From: Gemmatimonadales bacterium UBA7835
GTDB taxonomy: Bacteria > Gemmatimonadota > Gemmatimonadetes > Longimicrobiales > Gaopeijiaceae
Assembly (NCBI GenBank): GCA_002500925.1
Contig: DLTN01000064.1
Location: 15,598-79,597 of the forward strand
DNA length: 64,000 nucleotides
Direction: 5' to 3'
The notes below the pieces were generated by a model that saw only the letters and a program-made list of their open reading frames with translations, was not told the origin of the DNA and ran no database searches. Positions 37,220 to 47,091 of this stretch are shown here, in pieces. A program made the position numbers and the translations under genes. Numbering within the stretch: position 1 is the first letter of the stretch; each line of letters begins with the position of its first letter.

Positions 37220-39018
37220 TGCCTGAAGTCAGAATCGAACAGACAGGAATGAGGAGCCGAATGGTCGGCGGGTTGCGGGTGGAGCACGAGGGGGAGGAGC
37301 TCGTGCTTGCAGGTTGGGTCCACCGGCGACGCGATCTAGGAGGACTTCTTTTTATAGATCTTCGTGACCGGAGTGGATTAGTCCAAGTGTCCTTTGGGCC
37401 GGAATGGACCGACGCGATCTCTTGGGAACTGGCGCACAGCATTGGTCATGAGGATGTGATTCGAGTCAAGGGTTTGGTTGTCGCGAGGCCTGATGGCGGT
37501 AGTAAGAGTCAAATGCCGACTGGCGGGGTTGAGTTGCAGGTCCGAAAGTTTGAGATCCTATCTAAGGCGAGCACGCCGGAGATCCCTGTCTACCGAACTC
37601 CTGAGGAAGAGCTGCCGGCAGAGGAACTCCGTCTCCAGCACCGTGTTCTTGATCTGCGTCGGTCAGAACTCCAAGAAAAGCTGATGCTTCGGCACAAGCT
37701 GATGCTGGCGGTGAGAGTGTACATGGATCGGCATGGTTTCATTGAGGTGGAGACCCCGATCCTAACAAAGGCGACCCCCGAGGGGGCTCGTGACTACCTT
37801 GTGCCGAGTCGGGTTCACAAGGGAGAGTTCTACGCACTTCCCCAGAGCCCGCAGATATATAAGCAGGTGCTCATGGTGGCTGGTTTCGACAGATACTTCC
37901 AGATCGCGAGATGCTTCCGCGATGAGGATCTTCGAGCGGATCGACAGCCCGAATTCACACAGATCGATGTAGAGGCTTCTTTCGTCGAGGTCGACGACAT
38001 CCTTGGTTGGGTGGAGGGACTTATGGAAGCACTTGCTGAGGTGTCGGAGGTAGACGCGTCTCTTCCGTTCCAGCGGCTTTCTTGGGAAGACGCAATGGAG
38101 CTATATGGTTCAGACGCCCCCGACTTGAGATACGAACTTGCGATCGAAGACTGGACCAAGGCTACGGAGGATCTCGATTTCGGCGTGATTCGCAGTCAGG
38201 TTGATGAAGGTGGACGAGTTCGTGGCTTCCGACTCGCAGGAGGTGGGCGTCTCTCAAGACGTGAGATAGATGTTATAGAGGAGTCGGCCAGGGGTGCCGG
38301 TGCACCGGGACTTCTGTGGGGTAAGCGGGGTGATGAAGGTGCGTCTGGCCCGTTGGGTAAGTTCATGACCGACGAGCAGGCTGACCGGGTCGGCCTTGGG
38401 ATTGGTGATCTTGTCCTGGTGTGCGCGGGTAAGGATGGCCTAACCTCGCCTGCGTTAGCAGCGGTTCGTCAAGCCGCCATCAAGGCCCTAGAACTGCCAC
38501 GAGTCACGGAACACGCATGGCTTTGGGTGACTGATTTTCCAGTCTTCGAAGAAGACGAGGGAAGGGTCACCGCCAGTCACCACCCCTTCGTAATGCCGCA
38601 CGCGAGCGACATCGAAAACATTGAGAGTGGGCCGGGTTCTGTCCGAGGCACTGCTTACGATCTCGTTTATAATGGGACTGAGTTTGGATCGGGTAGTATC
38701 CGGATTCACGAGCCTGAACTGCAGCGCCGTATCTTACGTGTCTTGGGACTGAATGAGGTTGAGATTGAGGAGAAGTTCGGCTTCCTCCTGAAAGCTCTCT
38801 CCGCCGGGGCTCCACCGCACGGTGGCATAGCGTTGGGAATGGACCGTATCGTTCAGCGTTTTACAAATTCCTCAAGCCTTCGGGATACGGTTGCGTTTCC
38901 GAAGACAACTGCGGCAAGGGCACTGTATGAAGGCGCGCCAACCGCGCCTGGTGGATCTTCGCTTGAAGAACTTGGTTTACAAGTGAACACACAGAACCCG
39001 CCGGAGCGGGGAGAATAG
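37219..39018 (+). CDS. aspS: Aspartyl-tRNA synthetase
   Basis: A 599-residue bacterial-type AspRS with an N-terminal OB anticodon-binding domain (LAGWVHRRRDLGGLLFIDLRD), class II motif 2 (RCFRDEDLRADRQPEFTQID), the GAD insertion domain (about 290-420) and motif 3 (GGIALGMDRI). Whether it is discriminating or non-discriminating cannot be read here, but a separate asnS at the window start suggests aspartate-only charging. ATG 37219 overlaps the VanZ-like stop; GTG 37216 is an alternative. Confidence 0.95.
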   Translation: MPEVRIEQTGMRSRMVGGLRVEHEGEELVLAGWVHRRRDLGGLLFIDLRDRSGLVQVSFGPEWTDAISWELAHSIGHEDVIRVKGLVVARPDGGSKSQMPTGGVELQVRKFEILSKASTPEIPVYRTPEEELPAEELRLQHRVLDLRRSELQEKLMLRHKLMLAVRVYMDRHGFIEVETPILTKATPEGARDYLVPSRVHKGEFYALPQSPQIYKQVLMVAGFDRYFQIARCFRDEDLRADRQPEFTQIDVEASFVEVDDILGWVEGLMEALAEVSEVDASLPFQRLSWEDAMELYGSDAPDLRYELAIEDWTKATEDLDFGVIRSQVDEGGRVRGFRLAGGGRLSRREIDVIEESARGAGAPGLLWGKRGDEGASGPLGKFMTDEQADRVGLGIGDLVLVCAGKDGLTSPALAAVRQAAIKALELPRVTEHAWLWVTDFPVFEEDEGRVTASHHPFVMPHASDIENIESGPGSVRGTAYDLVYNGTEFGSGSIRIHEPELQRRILRVLGLNEVEIEEKFGFLLKALSAGAPPHGGIALGMDRIVQRFTNSSSLRDTVAFPKTTAARALYEGAPTAPGGSSLEELGLQVNTQNPPERGE

Positions 39019-39024
39019 GCAAAG

Positions 39025-40026
39025 TTGCTGCTTCCGGGGGAGCGCGTGGAGCAAACCGAAACGATGGTAGAGCATCGCCTTAACACTGAGGGGGCTGACC
39101 CTCTCATGCTGGCTGGCGTAAATGACCGGAACATTCACGAGATTGGGCGACTCTTCTCTGTTAAGGTTGTCATGAGGGACGATCAGTTGGTTCTCAGAGG
39201 GATGATTGACTCTCTGGAAAGAGCCGTACCGGTGGCTCAGCATATGATCGAATTAGCTCGGCTGCGAGCCCCGTTTGACACCCCGGATATCGCACGCTTC
39301 GCAGACGGCGTAGACGCTTTAGGGGTCGACGGTATAGTGCATCCAGATGAAGAGGTTCGGATCGCTCTGCCGGGTTCGCGACGGGTCATAGTCCCCAAGT
39401 CCGACGGTCAGCGTGGGTACATCCGGGCGATCCAAGACAACGACGTAGTAATCGGTATTGGGCCGGCGGGAACAGGGAAGACCTATCTAGCTGTAGCTGC
39501 TGCCGTCGATTCACTATACAAGAAGAGAGTAAAGCGGATTGTTTTAGCGCGACCGGCGGTCGAGGCGGGAGAAAATCTCGGTTTCTTGCCGGGTGATCTT
39601 CAGGAAAAAGTTGACCCGTACCTCCGACCATTGTACGACGCCTTAGAAGATATGATGCCCCATGACCGCGTCAGCCGGGCTATTGAGGACTCGACAATCG
39701 AGATCGCTCCGCTCGCTTACATGAGGGGACGGACGCTGGCGGATGCGTTTGTGATTTTGGACGAAGCTCAAAATGCAACGCGGGCCCAGATGAAGATGTT
39801 TTTGACTCGCCTGGGTCTTAACTCTAGGGTTGTCATTACCGGGGACAAGACGCAGATCGATCTTTCTAACAAGTCAGACTCTGGTTTGCTCGAGGTGGAA
39901 GATATCCTTGGTTCCGTGGAAGGGATTAAGGTGATTTATCTTGATGGGAAGGACGTAATTCGCCACAGGCTAGTGAAGGACATAATAAAGGCTTACGCGA
40001 AGGTCGGAGGTGGAGAGGAACAGTGA
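39025..40026 (+). CDS. ybeZ: PhoH-like ATPase (YbeZ)
   Basis: A 333-residue P-loop ATPase. Walker A is GPAGTGKT near residue 150 and Walker B is FVILDEAQN; GDKTQIDL and SGLLEVEDIL complete the PhoH domain. An N-terminal KH-like part (about 20-80) precedes it. PhoH/YbeZ acts with YbeY in rRNA and RNA handling, and ybeY lies two genes downstream. TTG at 39025 is taken as start; GTG 39046 or ATG 39064 are possible. The stop overlaps the next gene's GTG start. Confidence 0.9.
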   Translation: MLLPGERVEQTETMVEHRLNTEGADPLMLAGVNDRNIHEIGRLFSVKVVMRDDQLVLRGMIDSLERAVPVAQHMIELARLRAPFDTPDIARFADGVDALGVDGIVHPDEEVRIALPGSRRVIVPKSDGQRGYIRAIQDNDVVIGIGPAGTGKTYLAVAAAVDSLYKKRVKRIVLARPAVEAGENLGFLPGDLQEKVDPYLRPLYDALEDMMPHDRVSRAIEDSTIEIAPLAYMRGRTLADAFVILDEAQNATRAQMKMFLTRLGLNSRVVITGDKTQIDLSNKSDSGLLEVEDILGSVEGIKVIYLDGKDVIRHRLVKDIIKAYAKVGGGEEQ

Positions 40027-42305
40027 GCTCAGGTGCCAGAGATCCGGTCTTTAGGTCTGTTCTAGGAAACCTCTCTCGCCAGCCAGGTGTGTCGACGGTG
40101 GAACGGTTTCGTTACCACGGAGCTCGGGCTGCACTCCCTATAGCGCTAGCTCTCTTCGTAACGTTTCTCTTCCCTCCCACGGAGGGAACAAACGTTACCC
40201 GTTACGACATCGGGGTTGTGGCGCCGGCGGACGTTATTGCCGAGATGGAGTTCGCAGTCCCGAAAACGGCAACCGAACTGGAGAGGGATCGGCGTGCAGC
40301 AGCGGAAGCGGTACCCCGGACCTTTGATGAACGCCCGGCGATCGGAGACACCGTTGCTGCCAACTTAGGCCTTTTCTTTGACGCTATTGACGAAGCGGAC
40401 CGAGAAGGTGACACGCTAAGGGTCGACCAGATTTTGCAGTCTGCGCGCATCAACGCGTCACCATCGCAGATGGACTATGTGTTGGATTCCGAACAGCGTA
40501 ACGCACTGAGAACCGCCAGTCGTGCGGCTACTCTCGAGATCATACCGCGAGGTATGGCCGACCCCGCAGAGGCATCTGGGGTGACAACGGATGTCATCTA
40601 TGTGCGCACTATTGCAGGTGACAATGTTATTGAAAGGACACGACCTTTAACCGAGGTGATAACATCACGAGATTTTTATGCTCAGGCTGTCCTCTACCTC
40701 CCGCCCGGGTCGCCACCGGATGCGCAGGATTTGCTTCGCCTAGTTCTGATTTCTCATCTTCAGTTCAGTTTAACCCCTAACGTCACAGCAACAGAATCTG
40801 CTCGGGAAGCTGCACGGAACTCAGTTCCGTTGACCAAGGCTGATGTCCTACGAGGAGAGGCCATCGTTCGCGCTGCCGATCCGATCGGCCCGGAGACCCT
40901 CGAGCGACTCCAGGCCTACGAGAGTGCGCTTCGTGATGCGGATTTATTGGAGTCGGAGGAGCCAGTCGCTGTAGCAGTCCTAGGTGGTGGGTTAGTCACC
41001 CTCATGCTTCTCTCGATCTTTGGTCTTTTGGTCCTCTTCAGTCGTCCAAAAGTCTATGCGAATTTCCGCTGGCTGCTTCTGCTGACTCTCCTCAGCGCCG
41101 GGTATTTTGTGGCCTCATTTGCGATCCATGAGGTGGGATGGTCACCGGCATTGTTGCCAATTCCCTTTGTCGCGTTATCGGTAGCCGTGCTTTGGGACAC
41201 CCGCATGTCTCTTCTGCTAGTATTTGTTTTAGCGGCGATCACCGGGACACTGCAGCCTTTCGCCGATTACAGCACAGTTTTGGTTGTCATGATCGCAGGA
41301 GCGGCTGCCGCTATGTCAGTGCGCGCTGTCCGGAGAAGATCCGAAACGTGGGTCTCTATCGCCATAATATCCGGGGCATCGAGTCTAGTGCTTTTTTCTC
41401 AGGGTTTTGCTACTGCGACTCCTCTAGTTGACAGTGCCCAGGCGGCTTTGTTCGTGACGGGTAACGCCGTAGTATCCGCTCTTCTAGCTACCGGTTTCCT
41501 CTGGGTGTTTGAGCTGTTCACCGGAATCACGACAGATCAGACACTGTTAGAATGGGCAGATCCGACTCGGCCCCTTCTTCGCCGACTTTCGATGGAGGCT
41601 CCGGGAACGTACGCCCACACTATCAACGTTTCGAATCTCGCGGAAGCAGCAGCTAATGAGATTGGAGCGAACGGACTGTTATGCCGGGTTGGGGTTCTCT
41701 ACCACGATGTTGGAAAGATGATCAAGCCGCGCTATTTCGTTGAGAATCAACATGACGGTCGTAACCCACATGACAAGCTTAAGGCTGAAACGTCGGCTTT
41801 GATCATCCGCGAGCATGTGACAGAGGGTGTTCGCCTCGCTAGGGAGGAAAAGGTCCCAGCTCTGGTGATACAGTTCATACTGGAACATCACGGAACGCAG
41901 AAGATCGGCTTCTTTTATGAAAAGGCTCAAGAGGAGGAGGGTCCGGACCTTGATTTAGCTCGTTTTACTTATCCTGGACCCAAGCCCCAGTCGAAAGAGA
42001 CAGCACTAGTCATGCTTGCCGACTCGGTCGAGTCCGCGGCTAGGGCCATGCGTGACCCAACGCCCGAACGTGTAAGGGATCTCATTGATACGGTAGTGGG
42101 CAGTAAGCTCAATGATGGACAGCTTGACGAAGCCCCGCTCACGTTGGCTGATACGACACGGGCCAAGAACCAGTTCGCGAAAATACTTGGGGGGGTAGTT
42201 CATCGGCGGATAGAGTACCCGGAAACTCGTCACCTTACGGATGCAGATGGAGGAACCGGTGTATCGAGTGAGGCAGACAGCGGAGATTCTGATAAGCCCG
42301 AATAG
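40023..42305 (+). CDS. 7TMR-HD family membrane phosphohydrolase, PgpH-like
   Basis: A 760-residue protein: an N-terminal membrane helix (about 38-55), a large extracytoplasmic 7TMR-HDED domain (about 60-300), seven membrane helices (about 320-500) and a cytoplasmic HD domain with the metal motif His-Asp in LYHDVGKM near residue 561, then EHHGTQK. In Listeria and others PgpH hydrolyses cyclic di-AMP. No cyclic di-AMP synthase is in the window, so the substrate is inferred. phoH-pgpH-ybeY is a widely conserved order. Confidence 0.88.
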   Translation: MSSGARDPVFRSVLGNLSRQPGVSTVERFRYHGARAALPIALALFVTFLFPPTEGTNVTRYDIGVVAPADVIAEMEFAVPKTATELERDRRAAAEAVPRTFDERPAIGDTVAANLGLFFDAIDEADREGDTLRVDQILQSARINASPSQMDYVLDSEQRNALRTASRAATLEIIPRGMADPAEASGVTTDVIYVRTIAGDNVIERTRPLTEVITSRDFYAQAVLYLPPGSPPDAQDLLRLVLISHLQFSLTPNVTATESAREAARNSVPLTKADVLRGEAIVRAADPIGPETLERLQAYESALRDADLLESEEPVAVAVLGGGLVTLMLLSIFGLLVLFSRPKVYANFRWLLLLTLLSAGYFVASFAIHEVGWSPALLPIPFVALSVAVLWDTRMSLLLVFVLAAITGTLQPFADYSTVLVVMIAGAAAAMSVRAVRRRSETWVSIAIISGASSLVLFSQGFATATPLVDSAQAALFVTGNAVVSALLATGFLWVFELFTGITTDQTLLEWADPTRPLLRRLSMEAPGTYAHTINVSNLAEAAANEIGANGLLCRVGVLYHDVGKMIKPRYFVENQHDGRNPHDKLKAETSALIIREHVTEGVRLAREEKVPALVIQFILEHHGTQKIGFFYEKAQEEEGPDLDLARFTYPGPKPQSKETALVMLADSVESAARAMRDPTPERVRDLIDTVVGSKLNDGQLDEAPLTLADTTRAKNQFAKILGGVVHRRIEYPETRHLTDADGGTGVSSEADSGDSDKPE

Positions 42306-42309
42306 GTTG

Positions 42310-42759
42310 ATGCTTGACGAAAAACCATGCGAGGTAGTCGTAACGGTCAACGAAGAGGATGTTGACGGAATTCCGATCGGTCTTATCGAGAGAGGGGTCC
42401 GCGCTGCCTTGAGGTGCGAATCCGTGAAGAAGGGCGAGGTGTCGGTAACGCTTCTAGACGATCTTCGTATTCGCGAGATGAATGCGTTGTATCTCGAGCG
42501 GGATCGTGCCACCGATGTTATTGCTTTTTCCCTTGGTGGTGACGCTGGAGTGATTGGTGACGTATACATCGGCTACGAACGTGCTCGCCGACAGGCGAGT
42601 GAACTCGGTGAGTCGTGGGAGGTTGAGCTTGTTCGTTTAGCAATCCACGGGGTTCTGCACGTACTTGGTTATGACCACCCGGATGGTCCGGAACGGACGG
42701 AAAGCAAAATGTTCTCTCTCCAGGAACGTCTTGTCGCTGAGGTGATGACGGATGAGTGA
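42310..42759 (+). CDS. ybeY: Endoribonuclease / rRNA maturation factor YbeY
   Basis: A 149-residue metalloprotein. The zinc motif HxxxHxxxxxH is His113, His117, His123 (HGVLHVLGYDH). LNxxYLERDRATDVIAFSL is the standard substrate region. ATG at 42310 is used, four bases after the previous stop; an in-frame upstream start would lie within pgpH. YbeY matures 16S rRNA ends and takes part in ribosome quality control. Confidence 0.93.
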   Translation: MLDEKPCEVVVTVNEEDVDGIPIGLIERGVRAALRCESVKKGEVSVTLLDDLRIREMNALYLERDRATDVIAFSLGGDAGVIGDVYIGYERARRQASELGESWEVELVRLAIHGVLHVLGYDHPDGPERTESKMFSLQERLVAEVMTDE

Positions 42760-42810
42760 AGGGTGTGAAGTCGGGTTGCCCTGACTAGTCGACCCGGGGA
42801 TCTTCATTGG

Positions 42811-42847
42811 TCCGGCGGTGCCCCGTCGGAGCTTTGCCTCCCGCTCC
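42811..42847 (+). promoter_or_regulatory. Overlapping, mutually exclusive hairpins before mgtE
   Basis: TCCGGCGG (42811-42818) pairs with CCGTCGGA (42823-42830), 8 bp with one G-U and a 4-base loop. GGAGC (42828-42832) pairs with GCTCC (42843-42847). The arms share 42828-42830, so only one can form at a time. The Shine-Dalgarno GGGGA (42851-42855) follows at once. A switching leader is possible, but it matches no Mg2+ riboswitch I know. Confidence 0.3.
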
Positions 42848-42860
42848 GAAGGGGACGGAG

Positions 42861-44219
42861 ATGACCGCCCAAAACAAAGAAAGCGAAGCCACTCAACATC
42901 GCGTCGAAGTGCTCATTGCCTCGGGTGACCTTGTCGAGGCGTGTGCCTTGGTCGAAGACCTGCACGCATCTGACTTGGCAGACGTGCTTGAACGTCTCGA
43001 TGAGTCGGCTCAACTGACATTCCTCGCTGCACTTCCTGTTGGGTTAGCCTCTGAGGCGCTTACGGAGATGGATGTCGGTGATGAGAGAGCCAACCTGTTG
43101 TCGAGATTGAATCCTGAGAGGGGAGCACAACTCATAGCGGAGTTGGCAGATGACGATGCCGCGGATTTGATCGGGGAACTCAATAAGCAGAGCCAGAGGG
43201 CTATCCTAGAGAAGCTCACGGACGAGGCCGCGGGAGAGTTGATCGATCTCCTTCAGTATAATGAGGAGTCGGCTGGAGGTCTTATGACTACGGACTTAGT
43301 GTCCGTTGTCTCGACTGTTACTGCGTCGGAAGCGCTGAACTTGGTCCGGGTTAAGGGCCGAGAGGTCGAGGACTTCTACACGGTGTTTGTAGTAGACCGA
43401 ATTGGTCGATTGATGGGAACGGTTCGTCTTGATGACCTGGTGATTGCGAATCCTGAGGAGCAGATCGAAGGGCTTGTCGAGGAGCCTGTAGCTATCATCC
43501 ATCCTGAGGAAGACCAGGAGCTCGTAGGTCGACTGATTGGCCGGTACAATTTGGCTTCGATTCCAGTAGTAAGTGTGACTGGTATTCTGCTTGGAAGAAT
43601 CACTTTCGACGATGTAATTGATGTGATTGAGGCTGAGCAGACGGAAGACATACTTCGCCTTGCCGGTGTGACCGATGATGAAGACCTGCGCCATACATGG
43701 GCTGAGTCAGTACGAGCGCGCTTACCCTGGCTCGTTCTGAACCTCGTGACCGCCTCACTTGCGGCCTCAGTAATTCTGGTCTATGAGGACGTTGTAGATC
43801 AGGTAATAACGCTGGCTTTTTTGGCACCGATCATTGCAGCAATGGGAGGGAGCTCGGGCACTCAGTCACTGGCGATTACGATCCGGCGCCTCACTGTGGA
43901 AGGCCCCGGAGGCGCTCGCGGCCTAGTAGTTAAAGAGCTTCTTATCGGGTTGGTGATCGGGGGAGTGTTAGGTCTGGGCATTGCAGGGATTGCTTTGCTA
44001 GTCCCGGATGGAAATCCGCGTCTTGGTTTAGTGGTCATGCTCGCAATGTGGGGTAATCAAGTAGTGGCGGGCTTCGCGGGCGCATTCGTTCCGGCAACTC
44101 TGGACAGGATCGGGGTAGACCCTTCCGTAGCATCCTCGGTCTTTGTTCACACGCTTACGGACCTGTGCGGCTTCTTCCTACTACTCGGGCTTGCTTCGAA
44201 GCTCCTCTTGGGCGGCTGA
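42861..44219 (+). CDS. mgtE: MgtE-type magnesium transporter
   Basis: A 452-residue channel-like Mg2+ transporter. The cytoplasmic N domain (about 20-125) has the usual helical repeats (LAELADDDAADLIGEL), then two CBS domains (about 130-250), then five membrane helices. GGSSGTQSLAITIRRL and MWGNQVVAGFAGAF are in the pore region. ATG at 42861 follows GGGGACGGAG; an upstream in-frame ATG at 42807 would add 18 residues with no family match. The next gene starts 4 bases after the stop. Confidence 0.93.
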   Translation: MTAQNKESEATQHRVEVLIASGDLVEACALVEDLHASDLADVLERLDESAQLTFLAALPVGLASEALTEMDVGDERANLLSRLNPERGAQLIAELADDDAADLIGELNKQSQRAILEKLTDEAAGELIDLLQYNEESAGGLMTTDLVSVVSTVTASEALNLVRVKGREVEDFYTVFVVDRIGRLMGTVRLDDLVIANPEEQIEGLVEEPVAIIHPEEDQELVGRLIGRYNLASIPVVSVTGILLGRITFDDVIDVIEAEQTEDILRLAGVTDDEDLRHTWAESVRARLPWLVLNLVTASLAASVILVYEDVVDQVITLAFLAPIIAAMGGSSGTQSLAITIRRLTVEGPGGARGLVVKELLIGLVIGGVLGLGIAGIALLVPDGNPRLGLVVMLAMWGNQVVAGFAGAFVPATLDRIGVDPSVASSVFVHTLTDLCGFFLLLGLASKLLLGG

Positions 44220-44223
44220 TTTC

Positions 44224-45876
44224 ATGAAGCGCTTGGTGCGCACTGTGTCCGTCTGTTGGGGGTTGGCACCTTTTGCGATCGCCTTCATGCGTGATCGAAG
44301 GTCGTTTCTGATTTTGGGACGTCCCGCCCGGCGTACGCATGAGCAGCATCGAACACGTGCCGAGCGTCTTTCTATGCGCCTCGCTCGCTTTGGCCCAGCT
44401 TTCGTCAAAATCGCTCAGTTGTTGAGTGCCAGGGCAGATATACTCCCGGAGCCGTATCTGTCGGAAATTGCCAAGCTACAGGACCGTGTGCCTCCAGATA
44501 CGGCTGATGCGATACGCCACGTAATAGAGAAAGAGCTGGGAGCCCCGACCGCGGAAATCTTCGATGACTTTGATGACGATCCGGTGGCAGCGGCAAGCTT
44601 AGGTCAGGTGCACCGGGCTAGCGCAGGCGGAAGAGATGTCGTGGTCAAGGTGTTGCGTCCCGGTGTTGAGGAAGTTGTCGCCCTCGACATATCAATTTCG
44701 TTTCGACTCTTATTCTGGCTGAACATTCTTTTCCCGAATCACCATGTTCGTGCGATCACGAACGTTGTGAGAGAGTTCTCCGTTCGCGTACGCCGCGAGA
44801 TGGACTTCCGACAAGAAGCGGCGAATATCGAGCGCTTTCAGTCTTTTGTTGTGAACGAAACCGCGGTTCGTGCGCCCGAGGTTATAGACGGCTTCACGAC
44901 ACGACGTGTTCTTGTAATGGAGCATTGTCATGGTGTGAAGATTGATCGGTTGCAAGAACATTTCTCGTCAGGCCGATTATCCCTCCAGCAGGTGATGGGT
45001 ACTCTTACCGGTGTCTACATGAAAATGGTCATGGTAGACGGTTTCATGCATGCCGATCCCCACCCAGGCAATCTTCTAGTTCAGGAAGATGGAACTCTAG
45101 TTCTATTGGATTGGGGGTCTGTGATAGAGGTGCCGCGCTGGACCCGGGAATCAATCCTGAGCATAGCGATTGCTCTCGGTCGCGAGGATATTGATGGTTT
45201 GATCAATGGCATGTATCGGTTGGGCATGATCAGTTCGGAAGTGTCTAGAGGTGAGATCCGTGAGGCAGCGACGGAGATTTTGCGGATAGTCGAACGAGCG
45301 AAGACGACGAATCACCAGATCATTTTTGAGGATGTAATCGCTCAGGTTCTCGACACTTTCTACACATGGCCGCTCGTACTTCCTCAGGAACTCGTTTATT
45401 TCTTCCGGACATCCGCGCTAATCGAAGGAATCGCTTTTGGATATGACGCGAAATTTGATGGGCTAACCTTCATCCGTGGCGTTATACAAGAGAACCGTTG
45501 GGATCTAGCTAAGAGCGCTGGGCAGCAACCGGTACAGTTAGCCAAGAACTTCATTGAAGAGTCTCAACAGGTGGTGCGTTCCTTGCGAGACATAGTAACT
45601 CGAGCTGAACGTGAGGAGTTACGTGTCCGGGTCCATCCTCGAGATGTTCAGGCTCAGGAGCGTTTCCTGCACCTCCAGTCGCGGCGCCTCCTTCTGAGTA
45701 TCTTCGCATCGGTGACTGCTGTGATAACCTCGATCCTTTTCATCGCTTTGCGAAGCTGGTGGCTCCTTGGTACCGGCCTTGGTGTTGCCCTCATTATGTT
45801 CGTGATCACTCTTTTTATCCCGACGCATCTTCTGGAAAATCCGATGCACCATGCTCGAGGGATCCGCGCACGATGA
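44224..45876 (+). CDS. ABC1/AarF (UbiB-like) atypical kinase
   Basis: A 550-residue ABC1-family protein. The KxGQ motif is altered to Lys62-Ile-Ala-Gln65; the Ala-rich loop AAASLGQVHR (about 122-131) is intact; HADPHPGN lies near 278-285; the DFG motif reads Asp296-Trp-Gly298. Two membrane helices at the C-terminus (about 490-540) fit UbiB-like proteins. ABC1 kinases support isoprenoid-lipid (often quinone) metabolism. ATG 44224 is chosen because longer in-frame starts lie inside mgtE. It overlaps meaB by 4 bases. Confidence 0.85.
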   Translation: MKRLVRTVSVCWGLAPFAIAFMRDRRSFLILGRPARRTHEQHRTRAERLSMRLARFGPAFVKIAQLLSARADILPEPYLSEIAKLQDRVPPDTADAIRHVIEKELGAPTAEIFDDFDDDPVAAASLGQVHRASAGGRDVVVKVLRPGVEEVVALDISISFRLLFWLNILFPNHHVRAITNVVREFSVRVRREMDFRQEAANIERFQSFVVNETAVRAPEVIDGFTTRRVLVMEHCHGVKIDRLQEHFSSGRLSLQQVMGTLTGVYMKMVMVDGFMHADPHPGNLLVQEDGTLVLLDWGSVIEVPRWTRESILSIAIALGREDIDGLINGMYRLGMISSEVSRGEIREAATEILRIVERAKTTNHQIIFEDVIAQVLDTFYTWPLVLPQELVYFFRTSALIEGIAFGYDAKFDGLTFIRGVIQENRWDLAKSAGQQPVQLAKNFIEESQQVVRSLRDIVTRAEREELRVRVHPRDVQAQERFLHLQSRRLLLSIFASVTAVITSILFIALRSWWLLGTGLGVALIMFVITLFIPTHLLENPMHHARGIRAR

Positions 45877-46940
45877 AATCTAAAAGACCTGTTCCTGGGC
45901 ATCAGGTTCTTCTTCAGGGCTTCCTGGAAGGAAGCGTCCGCGGGCTCGCCAGGGCGATTTCTGTGGTAGAAAACGAACGCGACGGGTTTCAGGACTTGCT
46001 TCACACAGTGATGACTTCGGGTCCGCAGACGAAACGGGTAGGCTTCACCGGTCCTCCAGGGGCGGGAAAGTCGAGTATAGTAGCCGCGGTTGCGACCGCA
46101 TACCGGGGGTTGGAGGAACATCTGGGTATCGTAGCGGTCGACCCAACTTCACCGTATTCCGGAGGGGCATTATTGGGTGACCGGATCCGGATGAACGATA
46201 TCGCGACCGATCCAGGAATCTTTATCCGCTCTATGGCGACAAGAGGCTCATTGGGAGGGCTTGCAACCGCGACGAAGGAAGTCGTCGACCTAATGGATTC
46301 TTTCGGCTTCGACCGGGTGTTGGTGGAGACCGTAGGAGTGGGTCAAACTGAACTGGAAGTTACGGCAGCAGCAGACACTGTAGTCGTGGTCCTAGTACCG
46401 GAGTCAGGAGACGCGATCCAAGCCATGAAGGCCGGGCTAATGGAGGTAGCAGACATTTTCGTCGTTAATAAGGCGGACAGGCCCGGTGCGCCACGCTTGG
46501 TTAAGGAACTACGACAAGCCCTGCATCTGCGGTCAGGTCGGGCGTTGAGGGACATCCCGGCGCACCATGGAGTCGATTTGGGTAAGGCTATGAAGCTTGA
46601 GAGAGTGTCTGATGCCTCAGAGCAAGAGGGGGAGGAGTGGGCGGTGCCGGTACTAACTACGAATGCGTTGACTGGTGAGGGAGTCGATAAGCTGCTTGAA
46701 ACTGTCGAAGCGCACCGCAGATGGCTTGTTGAAAGTGGGGAGCTTGGGGTGCTCCGAAGGGCAAGGTCTGGGATCCGAATACGAGATGTGGTCGATCGGG
46801 AAATGCGTCGTGTCGCCTGGAATTCTGAGCGGGTGAATGGGTTACTAACGCAAGGAGTTGAAGAGATAGCGTTAGGGCGGGGCACACCGTACTCTGCTGC
46901 GGATAATATTTTGCGAGCGCTTCTCCGACAGAGAGCTTAG
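45873..46940 (+). CDS. meaB: Methylmalonyl-CoA mutase-associated GTPase MeaB
   Basis: A 355-residue G3E-family GTPase that loads and protects B12-dependent methylmalonyl-CoA mutase. Walker A GPPGAGKS is at residues 60-67; VDPTSPYSGGALLGDRIRM and VETVGVGQ follow; the guanine motif is VVNKAD. ATG 45873 overlaps the upstream stop (ATGA). The mutase large subunit is the next gene, 151 bases on. The gap shows only short hairpins. Confidence 0.93.
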   Translation: MKSKRPVPGHQVLLQGFLEGSVRGLARAISVVENERDGFQDLLHTVMTSGPQTKRVGFTGPPGAGKSSIVAAVATAYRGLEEHLGIVAVDPTSPYSGGALLGDRIRMNDIATDPGIFIRSMATRGSLGGLATATKEVVDLMDSFGFDRVLVETVGVGQTELEVTAAADTVVVVLVPESGDAIQAMKAGLMEVADIFVVNKADRPGAPRLVKELRQALHLRSGRALRDIPAHHGVDLGKAMKLERVSDASEQEGEEWAVPVLTTNALTGEGVDKLLETVEAHRRWLVESGELGVLRRARSGIRIRDVVDREMRRVAWNSERVNGLLTQGVEEIALGRGTPYSAADNILRALLRQRA

Positions 46941-47091
46941 CTGAGAAACGTTGGGGTATCATCGGTGACCCAGCTAGATTCAAGCTGACGGGAGCTTCTC
47001 TGATTCCGGGAACTTCCTTTTTATCTTCTTTGTTGGGCACACCGAGACCGTTTCAGGCGGTGGTGAGTTATGAATCGCACGGAGAAGTATC

